Part shown: positions 31,619 through 42,670 of the stretch, piece after piece
How positions within the stretch are numbered: the stretch's first letter is position 1
Layout: each line of letters opens with the position of its first letter
Assembly: GCA_016213845.1 (NCBI GenBank)
Contig: JACQZN010000036.1
Coordinates: forward strand, 88,294-152,293
DNA length: 64,000 bases
Direction of reading: 5' to 3'
Source: Candidatus Wallbacteria bacterium
GTDB lineage: Bacteria > Muiribacteriota > UBA6191 > JACPRK01
The notes under the pieces: generated by a model
Database searches by the model: none
The model's input: only the letters and a program-made list of their open reading frames with translations
Told to the model about the DNA's origin: nothing
Made by a program: the position numbers and the translations under genes

Positions 31619-33163
31619 GTGAGCCGAGCAGCGCAACTGTTCACCCGGGTCCGAGGCCTGACTTGCTGGATCGAGGACCCGGCGGCCTCGTACACGCTCG
31701 TGCGAGCGGCATTTCTCAGGGCGCTGGCGCTGGTCTATCTTGCGGCGTTCGGATCGCTCTGGACTCAAATCATCGGCCTGGTCGGAGAGAACGGCATCCT
31801 GCCCGCGGCGCGCTACCTCGAAGCGACGCGCGCGCAGCTCGGGGACGGCGCTTGGTCGGCAGTGCCGACTTTGTTCTGGTGGGGCACCAGCGACGCGGCC
31901 CTTTCGGGCGCGTGCGCCGTGGGAGCGGCGCTGGCGATAGCGGCGGTCGCGGGCCTGGCTCCCGGATGGGTCTTCGCGGGGCTCTGGGGGCTCTGGCTCT
32001 CGCTCTTCAACGTCGGACAGGACTTCCTCGCGTTCCAGTGGGACCTGCTGCTGCTGGAGACCGGCTTCCTGGCGATCTTCCTGGCCCCCTGGCGGCTGGC
32101 CCCGGGTCGCGAAGAGCGGCCTTCACTTGCCGTGATCTGGCTGTTGAGGTGGTTGCTCGTGCGACTGATGCTTCGCTCAGGCCTGGTGAAGCTGGCGAGC
32201 GGCGACGCGCTCTGGCGCGGCCTGACCGCGCTGAGCGTCCACTACGAGACGCAGCCGCTTCCGACCTGGGCCGGCTGGTGGGCGCACCAGCTTCCGCCTG
32301 GCGTGCAGATGGCTTCGTGCGCGGCCATGTTCGCCATCGAGCTGCTGTTGCCGCTCCTGATGCTGGGCCCGCGCCGCGCGCGGCAAGTCGCCTGCGCCGG
32401 GACGGCGCTCCTGATGGCGACGATCCTGGTCACGGGCAACTACTGCTACTTCAACTGGCTCACCCTGGCCCTCTGTCTGGTGCTGCTCGACGACCGGGCG
32501 CTCACGCGGGAGCTGCCGGCGATCTGGCTGCCCGCCCCATCGGAGGAAGCGGCGCGGCCGCGCGAAGCCCGGTGGAAGCGGACCGCCAACGGCGCCGTGG
32601 CAGCGCTGATTCTCACGCTCACCCTGGGACAGCTAGGCCCACTTGTCCTCGGCGGATTCCGCCCTCCGGAACTTCTGGCCGAGCTTGGTCGGGCCCTGCG
32701 GCCGTTCTGCATCTTCAACCATTACGGGCTCTTCGCCGTGATGACGCCCGAGCGCCCCGAGATCGAGATCGAAGGCTCTCTCGACGGTGTGAGCTGGCGC
32801 GCTTACGAGTTCCGGTACAAGCCAGGCGATCCTGCCAGGCCCCCCACGTTCGTGGCGCCCCACCAGCCCAGGCTCGACTGGCAGATGTGGTTCGCCGCGC
32901 TCGGAGACTGCCGCGAAAACCCGTGGTTCGTTCGATTCCTGGTCCGGCTGCTGGAAGGCAAGGCTGAAGTCCGCACGCTGCTGGCCAACGACCCTTTCCC
33001 GGAGGCACCTCCGCGCTACCTGCGCACCTCGGTGGCCCGCTACCGATTCACCGATCTCGCCACCCGGCGGCGAACGGGCGCCTGGTGGAAACGGGAGCCA
33101 AAAGGTCCTTACTGTCCGGTTGTATCGCTCCGGCCCGCCGGGAGCTCCGCGAGCGACATGTGA
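31619..33163 (+). CDS. Lipase maturation factor-like membrane protein
   Basis: The product is 514 residues from GTG 31619. It has many transmembrane helices and the family segments YTLVRAAFLRALALVYLAAF, FQWDLLLLETGFLAIFLAPW, LMLRSGLVKLASGDALWRGL and LHYETQPLPTW-like text, then the soluble C-terminal part FNHYGLFAVMTPERPEIEIEG and LDWQMWFAALG. In animals LMF1 helps lipases fold in the ER. The bacterial role is unknown, but it is likely an inner-membrane folding or modification factor. Frames open upstream, but they run through repeat DNA. Confidence 0.88.
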   Translation: MSRAAQLFTRVRGLTCWIEDPAASYTLVRAAFLRALALVYLAAFGSLWTQIIGLVGENGILPAARYLEATRAQLGDGAWSAVPTLFWWGTSDAALSGACAVGAALAIAAVAGLAPGWVFAGLWGLWLSLFNVGQDFLAFQWDLLLLETGFLAIFLAPWRLAPGREERPSLAVIWLLRWLLVRLMLRSGLVKLASGDALWRGLTALSVHYETQPLPTWAGWWAHQLPPGVQMASCAAMFAIELLLPLLMLGPRRARQVACAGTALLMATILVTGNYCYFNWLTLALCLVLLDDRALTRELPAIWLPAPSEEAARPREARWKRTANGAVAALILTLTLGQLGPLVLGGFRPPELLAELGRALRPFCIFNHYGLFAVMTPERPEIEIEGSLDGVSWRAYEFRYKPGDPARPPTFVAPHQPRLDWQMWFAALGDCRENPWFVRFLVRLLEGKAEVRTLLANDPFPEAPPRYLRTSVARYRFTDLATRRRTGAWWKREPKGPYCPVVSLRPAGSSASDM

Positions 33164-33216
33164 TTCGAGTCACGCGGTTGTTGCGCCGCCCTCGGAAGCG
33201 CCCGTATGCTGGCCGC

Positions 33217-33491
33217 ATGAGCCAAGACGTCACGCATCAACCGGACAGGGGCTGCTTTGTCATCCCGGTGGACAACGGCGACGAGGTGCTGCTCGAGTAC
33301 CGGAGCGGCGCCGGAGCCCTCGACTTCTATCACACGTTCGTGCCGGAGTCGGCGCGCGGTAAGGGGCTGGCCGAGAAGGTCGTGCAAGCCGGCTTCGCCT
33401 TCGCCCGCAGCCGAGGGCTGAGGGTCATCCCGACCTGCTCCTACATCGGCACCTACCTGAGGAAGCACCCCGAAGACCAGGACCTGATCAA

Positions 33492-33495
<4 letters not shown>
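33217..33495 (+). CDS. Small GNAT-type acetyltransferase (YidJ-like)
   Basis: The product is 92 residues. It matches the short GNAT subgroup with [20 protein letters not shown], the acetyl-CoA loop [18 protein letters not shown] and a C-terminal [13 protein letters not shown]. Such proteins are often single-domain and acetylate small molecules or lysines; the substrate is unknown. The stop overlaps the next gene's GTG by 4 bp, so the two are coupled. Confidence 0.9.
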
Positions 33496-35568
<2,073 letters not shown>

Positions 35569-35573
<5 letters not shown>

Positions 35574-35816
35574 GGCTCGAGGCTTGAGGAGTGAGGCTTG
35601 AGGAGTGAGGCTTCAGGCCTCAGGCTCCAGGGGTGAACGGTAAGGCGCGGGCTTGAGGCTCGAGGAGTGAGGCAGAGAGCAGCGCGCGGGATACGCTCGG
35701 GCTGAGCTTGTCGAAGCCCGCCTTCGCGACTCTTCCACCTTCCACCTTCCACCTTCCACCTTCCATCTTCCACCTTCCCCCTACTGCCTACTGACTACTG
35801 TCTACTCTCTACTCTG
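35569..35816 (-). repeat. Composite heptameric repeat element, copy C (inverted)
   Basis: Read on the minus strand the order is as in copies A and B: CTACT-type units (AGTAGNN, five in a row, 35781-35815), GGTGGAA units, GAGTCGCGAAGGCGG, the core GCGGGCTTCGACAAGCTCAG to GCGCGCTGCTC, then CTCAAGC-type heptamers with one CCTTACCGTTCACC block. It lies between the DUF255 gene and aceE, and the DUF255 stop falls inside it. I see no promoter for aceE in the remaining 70 bp. Confidence 0.92.
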
Positions 35817-35884
35817 CTAAGATCGCTCCACCGGCAATTCGGCCCCGGGCAGGTGGTCCGTGCCGGCGACAAGAAGGAGCAGAG

Positions 35885-38563
35885 ATGTACGACGGCTTCA
35901 AACACCAGCTTCCCGACAGCGATCAGGAAGAGACTCGCGAATGGATCGAGGCGCTCGACCGGATCGTGGAGCGTTCCGGCCCCGAGCGCGCCCAGTTCGT
36001 TCTCTACAAGCTCCTCAAGAGAGCGCGCCAGCTCAACGTCGGCCTGGCCCCCCTGGTCCAGACCCGCTACATCAACACCATCTCGCCCGAACAGGAGCCG
36101 CCCTTCCCGGGCGACGAGAAGATCGAGCTCCGCATCCGCCGCATCGTCCGCTGGAACGCGGCGATCATGGTCTCCCGCGCCAATCAGCGCTACCCGGGCA
36201 TCGGCGGCCACATCAGCACCTACGCATCCTCGGCCAGCCTCTACGAGGTCGGCTTCAACCACTTCTTCCGCGGCAAGGACGCCGACGGCATCGGCGACCA
36301 GATCTCCTTCCAGGGCCACGCCGCCCCGGGCGTCTACGCCCGCGCCTTCCTCGAAGGCCGCATCTCCGAGCAGCAGCTCGACAACTTCCGACGCGAAGTG
36401 GTCCCCGGCGCCGGCCTCTCGTCCTATCCGCACCCCCGCCTGATGCCGCACTTCTGGGAGTTCCCTACCGTCTCGATGGGGCTGGGGCCGATCAACGCCA
36501 TTTACCAGGCTCGCTTCAACCGCTACCTCCACCACCGCGGCATCAAGGACACCTCGCGCTGCCGCGTCTGGGCCTTCCTCGGCGACGGCGAGACCGACGA
36601 GCCCGAAGCCTTGGGCGCGCTCTCCATCGCCGCGCGAGAGAAGCTCGATAACCTCATCTTCGTCGTCAACTGCAACTTGCAGCGCCTCGACGGCCCCGTC
36701 CGAGGCAATGGCAAGATCATCCAGGAGCTGGAGTCCGTCTTCCGAGGCGCCGGCTGGAACGTCATCAAGGTGATCTGGGCGCGCGAGTGGGACCCGCTGC
36801 TGGCCCGCGACGTCGACGGCGCACTCGTCGAGAAGATGAACGAGACCCTCGACGGCGAGTACCAGAAGTTCTCGGTCGAATCGGGCGCCTACATCCGCGA
36901 GCACTTCTTCGGCAGCGATCCGCGCTTGCGGGCGCTGGTGGCCGACCTCACCGACGATCAGCTCGAGAAGCTCCGCCGCGGCGGTCACGACTACCGCAAG
37001 CTCTTCGCCGCCTACTCGCACGCCGTGGCTTTCACCGGCGCCCCGACGGTCATCCTCGCCCACACCATCAAGGGCTGGGCCCTGGGCGAAGGCTTCGAGG
37101 CCCGAAACGTCACCCATCAGATGAAAAAGCTCTCCGAAAAGGAGCTGAAAGTCTTCCGCGATCGCCTCGAGCTGCCCATCACCGACGCCGAATTGAAGAA
37201 CCCGCCTTACTTCCATCCCGGCTCCAAGAGCCTCGAGATCCAGTACCTGATGGAGCGCCGCGCGGCCCTCGGCGGCTGCGTGCCCAAGCGCATTGTCAAC
37301 GCCCGCCCGCTCGAGCTGGCGCCGGACGCGACCTACGAGGAGTTCCTCGAGGGCACGCCCACCAACCGCGAGGTCTCCACCACGATGGGGTTCGTGGGTC
37401 TTTTGAGGCAGTTGCTCCGCGAGCCAGGCCTCGGCAAGCGCATCGTCCCGATCGTGCCCGACGAGGCGCGCACCTTCGGCATGGACCCGCTGTTCAAGGA
37501 GATCAAGATCTACAGCGCCGTCGGCCAGAAGTACGAGCCCGTCGACTCCAACTTCCTCCTGAGCTACTCCGAGGCGCAGGACGGACAGCTCATGGAGGAG
37601 GGGATCACCGAGGCCGGCTCGATGGCGTCTTTCACGGCCGCCGGGACCGCCTACGCCACCCACGGCGAGCACATGATCCCGTTCTACATCTTCTACTCGA
37701 TGTTCGGTTTCCAGCGGACCGGCGACCTCATCTGGGCCTTCGCCGACGCTCGCGGCCGCGGCTTCCTGCTCGGCGCCACCGCCGGCCGCACCACGTTGAA
37801 CGGCGAGGGGCTGCAGCACCAGGACGGCCATAGCCATGTCCTGGCGATGACGCTCCCCAACATCATGGCCTACGACCCCGCCTTCGCCTACGAGACCGCC
37901 GTCATCATCCGCGAAGGCCTCTGGCGGATGGTCCACGAGGGCGAGGACATCTTCTACTACATCACGCTCTACAACGAGAACTATGCAATGCCCGCCATGC
38001 CGAAGGGCGCCGAGGACGGCATACTCAAGGGCCTCTACCTCTTCAAGAAGGCCGCCGGCGACTTCAAGCAGCGCGCCCAGCTCCTGGCCAGCGGCCCCAT
38101 CATCCGCTCCGCGCTGCGCGCCCAGGAGCTGCTGGCCGAGCGCTTCCAGATCGGCGCCGACGTCTGGAGCGCCACCAGCTTCCAGCAGCTTCGCGTCGAG
38201 GCTCTCTCGGTGGAGCGCTGGAACCGTCTCCACCCAGAGGAGCAGCCGCGCGTCCCCTACGTCACGCGCGTGCTCGAGAAGTCCAAGGGACCGATCATCG
38301 CCGTCACGGACCACTTGAAGAGCGTGCCCGGACAGATCCGCGGCTTCGTCCGCACCCCCTACACGACCCTCGGCACCGACGGGTTCGGCCGCAGCGACAC
38401 CCGCGAATCGCTGCGCGCACACTTCGAAATCGACGCCGAGTCGGTGGTCGTCGCGACCCTCTATGCCCTGGCGCGGGAGGGCAAGGTCGAGCAACACGTG
38501 GTCTCCGGTGCCATCAAGGAGTTCGGCATCGACCCGGAGAAGCTCGACCCCCTGCTGGCTTGA
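35885..38563 (+). CDS. aceE: Pyruvate dehydrogenase E1 component (homodimeric)
   Basis: The product is 892 residues, the usual size for the single-chain E1 that decarboxylates pyruvate with thiamine diphosphate and passes the acetyl group to E2. GHISTYASSASLYEVGFNHF, QGHAAPGVYARAFLEGR, the ThDP motif GDGETDEPEALG to VVNCNLQRLDGP, and the transketolase-type segments ITEAGSMASFTAAGTAYATH and GLQHQDGHSH are all present. The start has AAGGAG in position. No aceF or lpd lies nearby; instead isocitrate dehydrogenase follows after 23 bp, linking acetyl-CoA supply to the TCA cycle. Confidence 0.97.
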   Translation: MYDGFKHQLPDSDQEETREWIEALDRIVERSGPERAQFVLYKLLKRARQLNVGLAPLVQTRYINTISPEQEPPFPGDEKIELRIRRIVRWNAAIMVSRANQRYPGIGGHISTYASSASLYEVGFNHFFRGKDADGIGDQISFQGHAAPGVYARAFLEGRISEQQLDNFRREVVPGAGLSSYPHPRLMPHFWEFPTVSMGLGPINAIYQARFNRYLHHRGIKDTSRCRVWAFLGDGETDEPEALGALSIAAREKLDNLIFVVNCNLQRLDGPVRGNGKIIQELESVFRGAGWNVIKVIWAREWDPLLARDVDGALVEKMNETLDGEYQKFSVESGAYIREHFFGSDPRLRALVADLTDDQLEKLRRGGHDYRKLFAAYSHAVAFTGAPTVILAHTIKGWALGEGFEARNVTHQMKKLSEKELKVFRDRLELPITDAELKNPPYFHPGSKSLEIQYLMERRAALGGCVPKRIVNARPLELAPDATYEEFLEGTPTNREVSTTMGFVGLLRQLLREPGLGKRIVPIVPDEARTFGMDPLFKEIKIYSAVGQKYEPVDSNFLLSYSEAQDGQLMEEGITEAGSMASFTAAGTAYATHGEHMIPFYIFYSMFGFQRTGDLIWAFADARGRGFLLGATAGRTTLNGEGLQHQDGHSHVLAMTLPNIMAYDPAFAYETAVIIREGLWRMVHEGEDIFYYITLYNENYAMPAMPKGAEDGILKGLYLFKKAAGDFKQRAQLLASGPIIRSALRAQELLAERFQIGADVWSATSFQQLRVEALSVERWNRLHPEEQPRVPYVTRVLEKSKGPIIAVTDHLKSVPGQIRGFVRTPYTTLGTDGFGRSDTRESLRAHFEIDAESVVVATLYALAREGKVEQHVVSGAIKEFGIDPEKLDPLLA

Positions 38564-38586
38564 CCGAAAGGCTGACCCATCCAACC

Positions 38587-39618
38587 ATGAGCATTCACAC
38601 GGTAGTTCTCATTCCCGGCGACGGCATCGGGCCCGAGGTCATGGGCTCCACCCGCCGCATTCTCGAAGCGGCCGGCTCCCCGCTGCAGTTCATCGAACGT
38701 CACGCCGGCCTGGCCGCACTCGATCGCGGCGGCGACGACGTCCTTCCCGCCGACACCGTCGCCGCGGTCCGTGAGCACCACGTCGCCCTGAAGGGACCTT
38801 GCACCACGCCCATCGGCAAGGGCTTCTCGAGCGTCAATGTGGCTCTCCGCAAGAAGCTCAACCTCTACGCCGCCGTCCGGCCCGTCCGCAACCTGGCCGG
38901 TGTCAAGACCCGCTTCGACGGTGTCGACCTGGTCATCATCCGTGAGAACACCGAAGGCCTCTACAGCGGCATCGAGAACCAGATCACCGATGACGTCATC
39001 GTCTCGATGAAGGTCGCCACCGGAACAGCCTGCCATCGCATCGCCCTCTGGGCCTTCCGTTACGCCACCCACCGCCGCCGCCAGAAGATCACCGTCTTTC
39101 ACAAGGCCAACATCATGAAGATGTCCGACGGGTTGCTGCTGGCCCAGGCCCGCAAGGTCTACGAGAACGACTACCCCAACATCGCCTATGAAGAGGTCAT
39201 CATCGACGCCGGCATGATGAAGCTGGTCCAGGACCCGACCAAGTTCGACATCATTCTCTGCGAGAACCTCTACGGCGACATCGTCAGCGACCTCTGCGCG
39301 GGGCTGGTGGGCGGCCTGGGCGTCACCCCCGGCGCCAACATCGGCGACGAGGACGCCGTCTTCGAGGCCGTCCACGGCAGCGCACCCGACATTGCCGGCC
39401 AGGACAAGGCCAACCCGCTCGCCCTCATCATGTCCGCGGCGATGATGCTCAACCACATCGCCGACACCCGCCACGACACCGTCGCTCGCACCTGCGCCCA
39501 GAAGATCCGCGACGCTTACAACAAGGCCCTCGAAGACGGCCAGAAGACCCGCGACCTTGGCGGCAACCTCGGCACCTCCGGCTTCACCAAGGCCATCATC
39601 GACCGCCTCAACGGGTGA
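38587..39618 (+). CDS. Isocitrate dehydrogenase, NAD-type (isocitrate/isopropylmalate family)
   Basis: The product is 343 residues, matching the short NAD-dependent or homoisocitrate-type branch rather than the longer NADP enzyme. LIPGDGIGPEVM binds nucleotide, VDLVIIRENTEGLYSGIEN is the signature with the substrate arginine, and IIDAGMMKLVQDPTKFDII and NLYGDIVSDL carry the Lys and metal Asp ligands. It oxidatively decarboxylates isocitrate to 2-oxoglutarate. Isopropylmalate or homoisocitrate are possible substrates, but YSGIEN and the aceE context favour isocitrate. Confidence 0.88.
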   Translation: MSIHTVVLIPGDGIGPEVMGSTRRILEAAGSPLQFIERHAGLAALDRGGDDVLPADTVAAVREHHVALKGPCTTPIGKGFSSVNVALRKKLNLYAAVRPVRNLAGVKTRFDGVDLVIIRENTEGLYSGIENQITDDVIVSMKVATGTACHRIALWAFRYATHRRRQKITVFHKANIMKMSDGLLLAQARKVYENDYPNIAYEEVIIDAGMMKLVQDPTKFDIILCENLYGDIVSDLCAGLVGGLGVTPGANIGDEDAVFEAVHGSAPDIAGQDKANPLALIMSAAMMLNHIADTRHDTVARTCAQKIRDAYNKALEDGQKTRDLGGNLGTSGFTKAIIDRLNG

Positions 39619-39661
39619 GCAACGGGCCGCCCCGCTGTAGAATGATCGAGGAGGTGCCGGC

Positions 39662-40882
39662 ATGCCACGTGAACGAGCACCCGCGGTTGCCACGCTCGAC
39701 CGCGTCCTGAAGCAGCGGACGGCCGAGGGCGCGCTCTACGAGAAGATGGACGGGGGGAAGGTCCGATGCTTCGCCTGCGGCCACCGGTGCGCCATCCTGC
39801 CGGGCCATGACGGCGTCTGCCGCGTGCGCTTCAACCGCGATGGCACGCTCTTCGTGCCCCGCGGCTACGTCGCCGGTCTCCAGGTCGACCCGATCGAGAA
39901 GAAGCCCTTCTTCCACGCCTTCCCGGGCGCCGTGGCGCTCAGCTTCGGCATGCTGGGATGCGATCTGCACTGCGCCTACTGCCAGAACTGGCTCACGTCC
40001 CAGGCGCTGCGCGACCCCGTGGCCGTCGCCCCGCCCAACGACATCACGGCCGAGGAGATCGTCCGCATCGCCGTCGAGAAACAGGCGCCGGCCATGGTCA
40101 GCACCTACAACGAACCGCTCATCACCGCGGAGTGGGCCGTCGAAGTCTTCCGGCTGGCCAGACAGGAAAAGATCACCTGCGGCTTCGTCTCCAACGGAAA
40201 CGCCACGCCCGAAGTGCTCGAGTTCCTGCGCCCCTGGGTCGATCTGTACAAGGTCGACCTGAAGAGCTTCCGCGACAAGCAGTACCGCTCGCTCGGAGGC
40301 AAGCTCGAGACCATCCTCGAGACGATCCGCAACCTCCACCGGCTCGGATTCTGGGTCGAGATCGTGACCCTCGTCGTGCCCGGTTTCAACGACTCCGAAG
40401 CGGAGCTGGGCGATATGGCGCGGTTTCTGGCCGGCATCTCGCCCGACATCCCCTGGCACTGCACGGCCTTCCACGAGGACTACCGCATGAGCGGCTCAGG
40501 CAACACCCGGGTCCGCCAGCTCATACGCGCCTGCGAGCTTGGCGCCGAAGCGGGCCTCCGCTACTGCTACGCCGGGAACATCCCGGGCTCCGTCGGCAAC
40601 TGGGAGAACACCTACTGCCCCACCTGCCGCAAGCTCCTCATCGAACGAAGCGGCTACCGCATCCGCCGCTACGAGCTCGAGAACGGCCGCTGCCCGGGCT
40701 GCAAGACCGCCATCGCCGGCTTCTGGGGACACGACTGGAAGGTGCCGGAGAAGGACGGCGGACTGCCCGGCCGCGTCCCCCGAGCCATCGACGTCCGTCC
40801 TGCCGCAGACCTCCCCGAGGAGCTCGAACACGCCTCCGCCCGCGGCCGCTCGGAGCGCGCCGCGCGCAAGCTGGGAGCGTAG
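39662..40882 (+). CDS. amrS: AmrS-type radical SAM enzyme (AmmeMemoRadiSam system)
   Basis: The product is 406 residues. The N-terminal CFACGHRCAILPGHDGVCRV is a Cys-rich site typical of AmrS/PflA-like enzymes. The [4Fe-4S] motif is GCDLHCAYCQNW, and the SAM-binding core shows STYNEPLITAEW and VDLYKVDLKSF. A C-terminal Cys pair set (YCPTCRKLL and RCPGCKTAI) adds a zinc-ribbon-like domain. In other genomes it occurs with Memo and AMMECR1 homologues, but neither is in this window. The product of the reaction is not known. A ribosome site GAGGAGG precedes the ATG. Confidence 0.9.
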   Translation: MPRERAPAVATLDRVLKQRTAEGALYEKMDGGKVRCFACGHRCAILPGHDGVCRVRFNRDGTLFVPRGYVAGLQVDPIEKKPFFHAFPGAVALSFGMLGCDLHCAYCQNWLTSQALRDPVAVAPPNDITAEEIVRIAVEKQAPAMVSTYNEPLITAEWAVEVFRLARQEKITCGFVSNGNATPEVLEFLRPWVDLYKVDLKSFRDKQYRSLGGKLETILETIRNLHRLGFWVEIVTLVVPGFNDSEAELGDMARFLAGISPDIPWHCTAFHEDYRMSGSGNTRVRQLIRACELGAEAGLRYCYAGNIPGSVGNWENTYCPTCRKLLIERSGYRIRRYELENGRCPGCKTAIAGFWGHDWKVPEKDGGLPGRVPRAIDVRPAADLPEELEHASARGRSERAARKLGA

Positions 40883-40887
40883 TCACC

Positions 40888-42543
40888 TTACCCGCCCAGC
40901 TCCTCCAGCGCCATCGGCTCGCACGGGTCGAGCGAGAGGGCACGGCGGAACTCCTGGACGGCTTGCCGCTCCTGGCCCAGGTTTCGGAGCGCTACTCCGA
41001 GCAGGGAACGTGCCGGGGCCAGCTGAGGCAACCGGTCGAGCGCACGACTGAAGAGCGGCACGGCCTCGGCGGGCCGTCCGCGGCGGGTGAGGAACTCGCC
41101 TGTCCGGACCATGCCCCAGAGGTTCTCGGGCTCCCGGCGGCCTAGCGAGGCGAGCTCTGCTTCGGCGGCGGCGAAATCCTCGTCGGCCTCGTAGGTGGCA
41201 GCTGCGGCCAGATCGCGCGCGTAGTGGTCGCCCATCTCGGCGCGTTGGCGTTCAAACTCCTCGCGGGTGTAGCGGTTTCGCGCCGGAAGCTGGCCGGCAA
41301 GGCGCGTGAGCCGGCGGTGGAACTGCTTGGCCTGCTCGTCCTCACGCACGTAGACGCCGCTGCGTTTGTCCTCGATCCAGAAGCGATCGTCGGTGCCGCG
41401 TTCGCGCATCGCCTGGTAGTAGAGGGCCGTTCCCGGCAAGTAGCCGAGCCGCGACGGGATGATGTCGTGGGGGCGCGTGCGCTCCACCATTCCCAGCGAT
41501 TCCTGGAAGTGTTGCTCCGTCTCGCCCGGAATGCCGGTGATCATGTACATCGAGAGGACCAGGCCGGCCTGGCGGGTCGCCGCCGCCGCCCGCTCCACCT
41601 GGTCCATCGTGGTGCCCTTGTTGAGCAGCTCCATCATCGGCTCGGCGCCGTGCTCCACGCCGTACTGGATCTGCTCGCAGCCGGCGCGCCGCATCCACTG
41701 GAGACGCTCCAGGTCGACGGCGTTGACGCGGGACTGGCAGTCCCAGAGAATGTCGAGCTTCGCTTCCAGCAGGGCGGAGCAGAAGTCGGTGACGCGCTTC
41801 TTGTTGAAGGAGAAAGTGTCGTCGCGGATCGAGAAGAAGATCAGGCCGTAGCGCTCGCGCAGCTCGCGGATCTCCTGAAGGATGTTGCGGGCGCTGCGGT
41901 AGCGGATCTTCTGGCCCCAGAAGTCGGGTGTGCCGCAGAAGGTGCAGCGGGCCGGGCAACCGCGGGAAGTGATCAGGTAGCTGAACTGCGCTCGCTGGTC
42001 GACGCCGATGGAATCGTAGTGACGGTGCGGGAAGGGCAGCGTGTCCAGGTCGGCGACCGGAACGCGCGGCGGCGTCTGGACGATGCGGCCATCTCGTTCG
42101 CGAAATGCCAGCCCGGGGACCAATCTGGGATCGCGCTTGCCCTCGAGTGCCTGGACCAGCTCGACCGCGGTGAGCTCCCCCTCCCCTCGGACCAGGTAGT
42201 CGATCTGGGGGTACTGGCCAAGGACACTCTCCACGCAGTGGGAAGCGTGCGGGCCGCCGGCGACGATGACCGTCTGCGGGCTCACTTCGCGGCAGAGTGC
42301 CGCCAGCTTCATGGTGGTGTGGCGATTGAATGTGTAGAGCGTCAACCCGAGCATTCCGGGCTTCTCGCGCGCCAGGAGCTTGCGGATCTCTGGCCAGCCC
42401 AGGTGCGTGAAGTTGACCAGGAGGGGGTCGTGGCCGGCCTCGCCGAGCACCCCGGCGACATAGCCCAGGCCGATCGGCATCATGGCCGCGAAGAAGTCAT
42501 TCTTCTCGGTCTCACTGGCCCGATATCCAAGGATGATGCGCAT
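40888..42543 (-). CDS. B12-binding radical SAM protein with C-terminal TPRs
   Basis: The product is 551 residues. Residues 1-150 form a cobalamin-binding-type Rossmann domain (MMPIGLGYVAGVLGEAGHDP, VIVAGGPHASH). The radical SAM core has SRGCPARCTFCGTPDFWG and FSIRDDTFSFNKKRV. Residues 440-551 carry about three TPRs ending in LSLDPCEPMALEELGG. Class B relatives methylate unreactive carbons; others build natural products or lipids. The appended TPRs suggest a protein partner. It converges on amrS with only 5 bp between the stops, so there is no room for a normal terminator. Confidence 0.92.
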   Translation of the reverse strand: MRIILGYRASETEKNDFFAAMMPIGLGYVAGVLGEAGHDPLLVNFTHLGWPEIRKLLAREKPGMLGLTLYTFNRHTTMKLAALCREVSPQTVIVAGGPHASHCVESVLGQYPQIDYLVRGEGELTAVELVQALEGKRDPRLVPGLAFRERDGRIVQTPPRVPVADLDTLPFPHRHYDSIGVDQRAQFSYLITSRGCPARCTFCGTPDFWGQKIRYRSARNILQEIRELRERYGLIFFSIRDDTFSFNKKRVTDFCSALLEAKLDILWDCQSRVNAVDLERLQWMRRAGCEQIQYGVEHGAEPMMELLNKGTTMDQVERAAAATRQAGLVLSMYMITGIPGETEQHFQESLGMVERTRPHDIIPSRLGYLPGTALYYQAMRERGTDDRFWIEDKRSGVYVREDEQAKQFHRRLTRLAGQLPARNRYTREEFERQRAEMGDHYARDLAAAATYEADEDFAAAEAELASLGRREPENLWGMVRTGEFLTRRGRPAEAVPLFSRALDRLPQLAPARSLLGVALRNLGQERQAVQEFRRALSLDPCEPMALEELGG

Positions 42544-42670
42544 GGTGATTCGTGACCTTCGTCTCTCGAAGTTCGCATGAGTTTAGGGACGGCAGGCGCG
42601 ATCGTCAATCCGGGACGAGGGGTGGGTGCCGGGGCATGGACGACGGGGCGGTCGGCTAAACTGGGGGCAC

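Noticed and set aside
35795..38584. 929-codon minus-strand open frame opposite aceE
   Set aside because: It is a by-product of GC-rich third positions; the plus strand holds an unmistakable aceE and the antisense text has no domain.
41224..42555. 443-codon plus-strand frame opposite the B12 radical SAM gene
   Set aside because: It has no motif or ribosome site and lies entirely under a conserved gene on the other strand.
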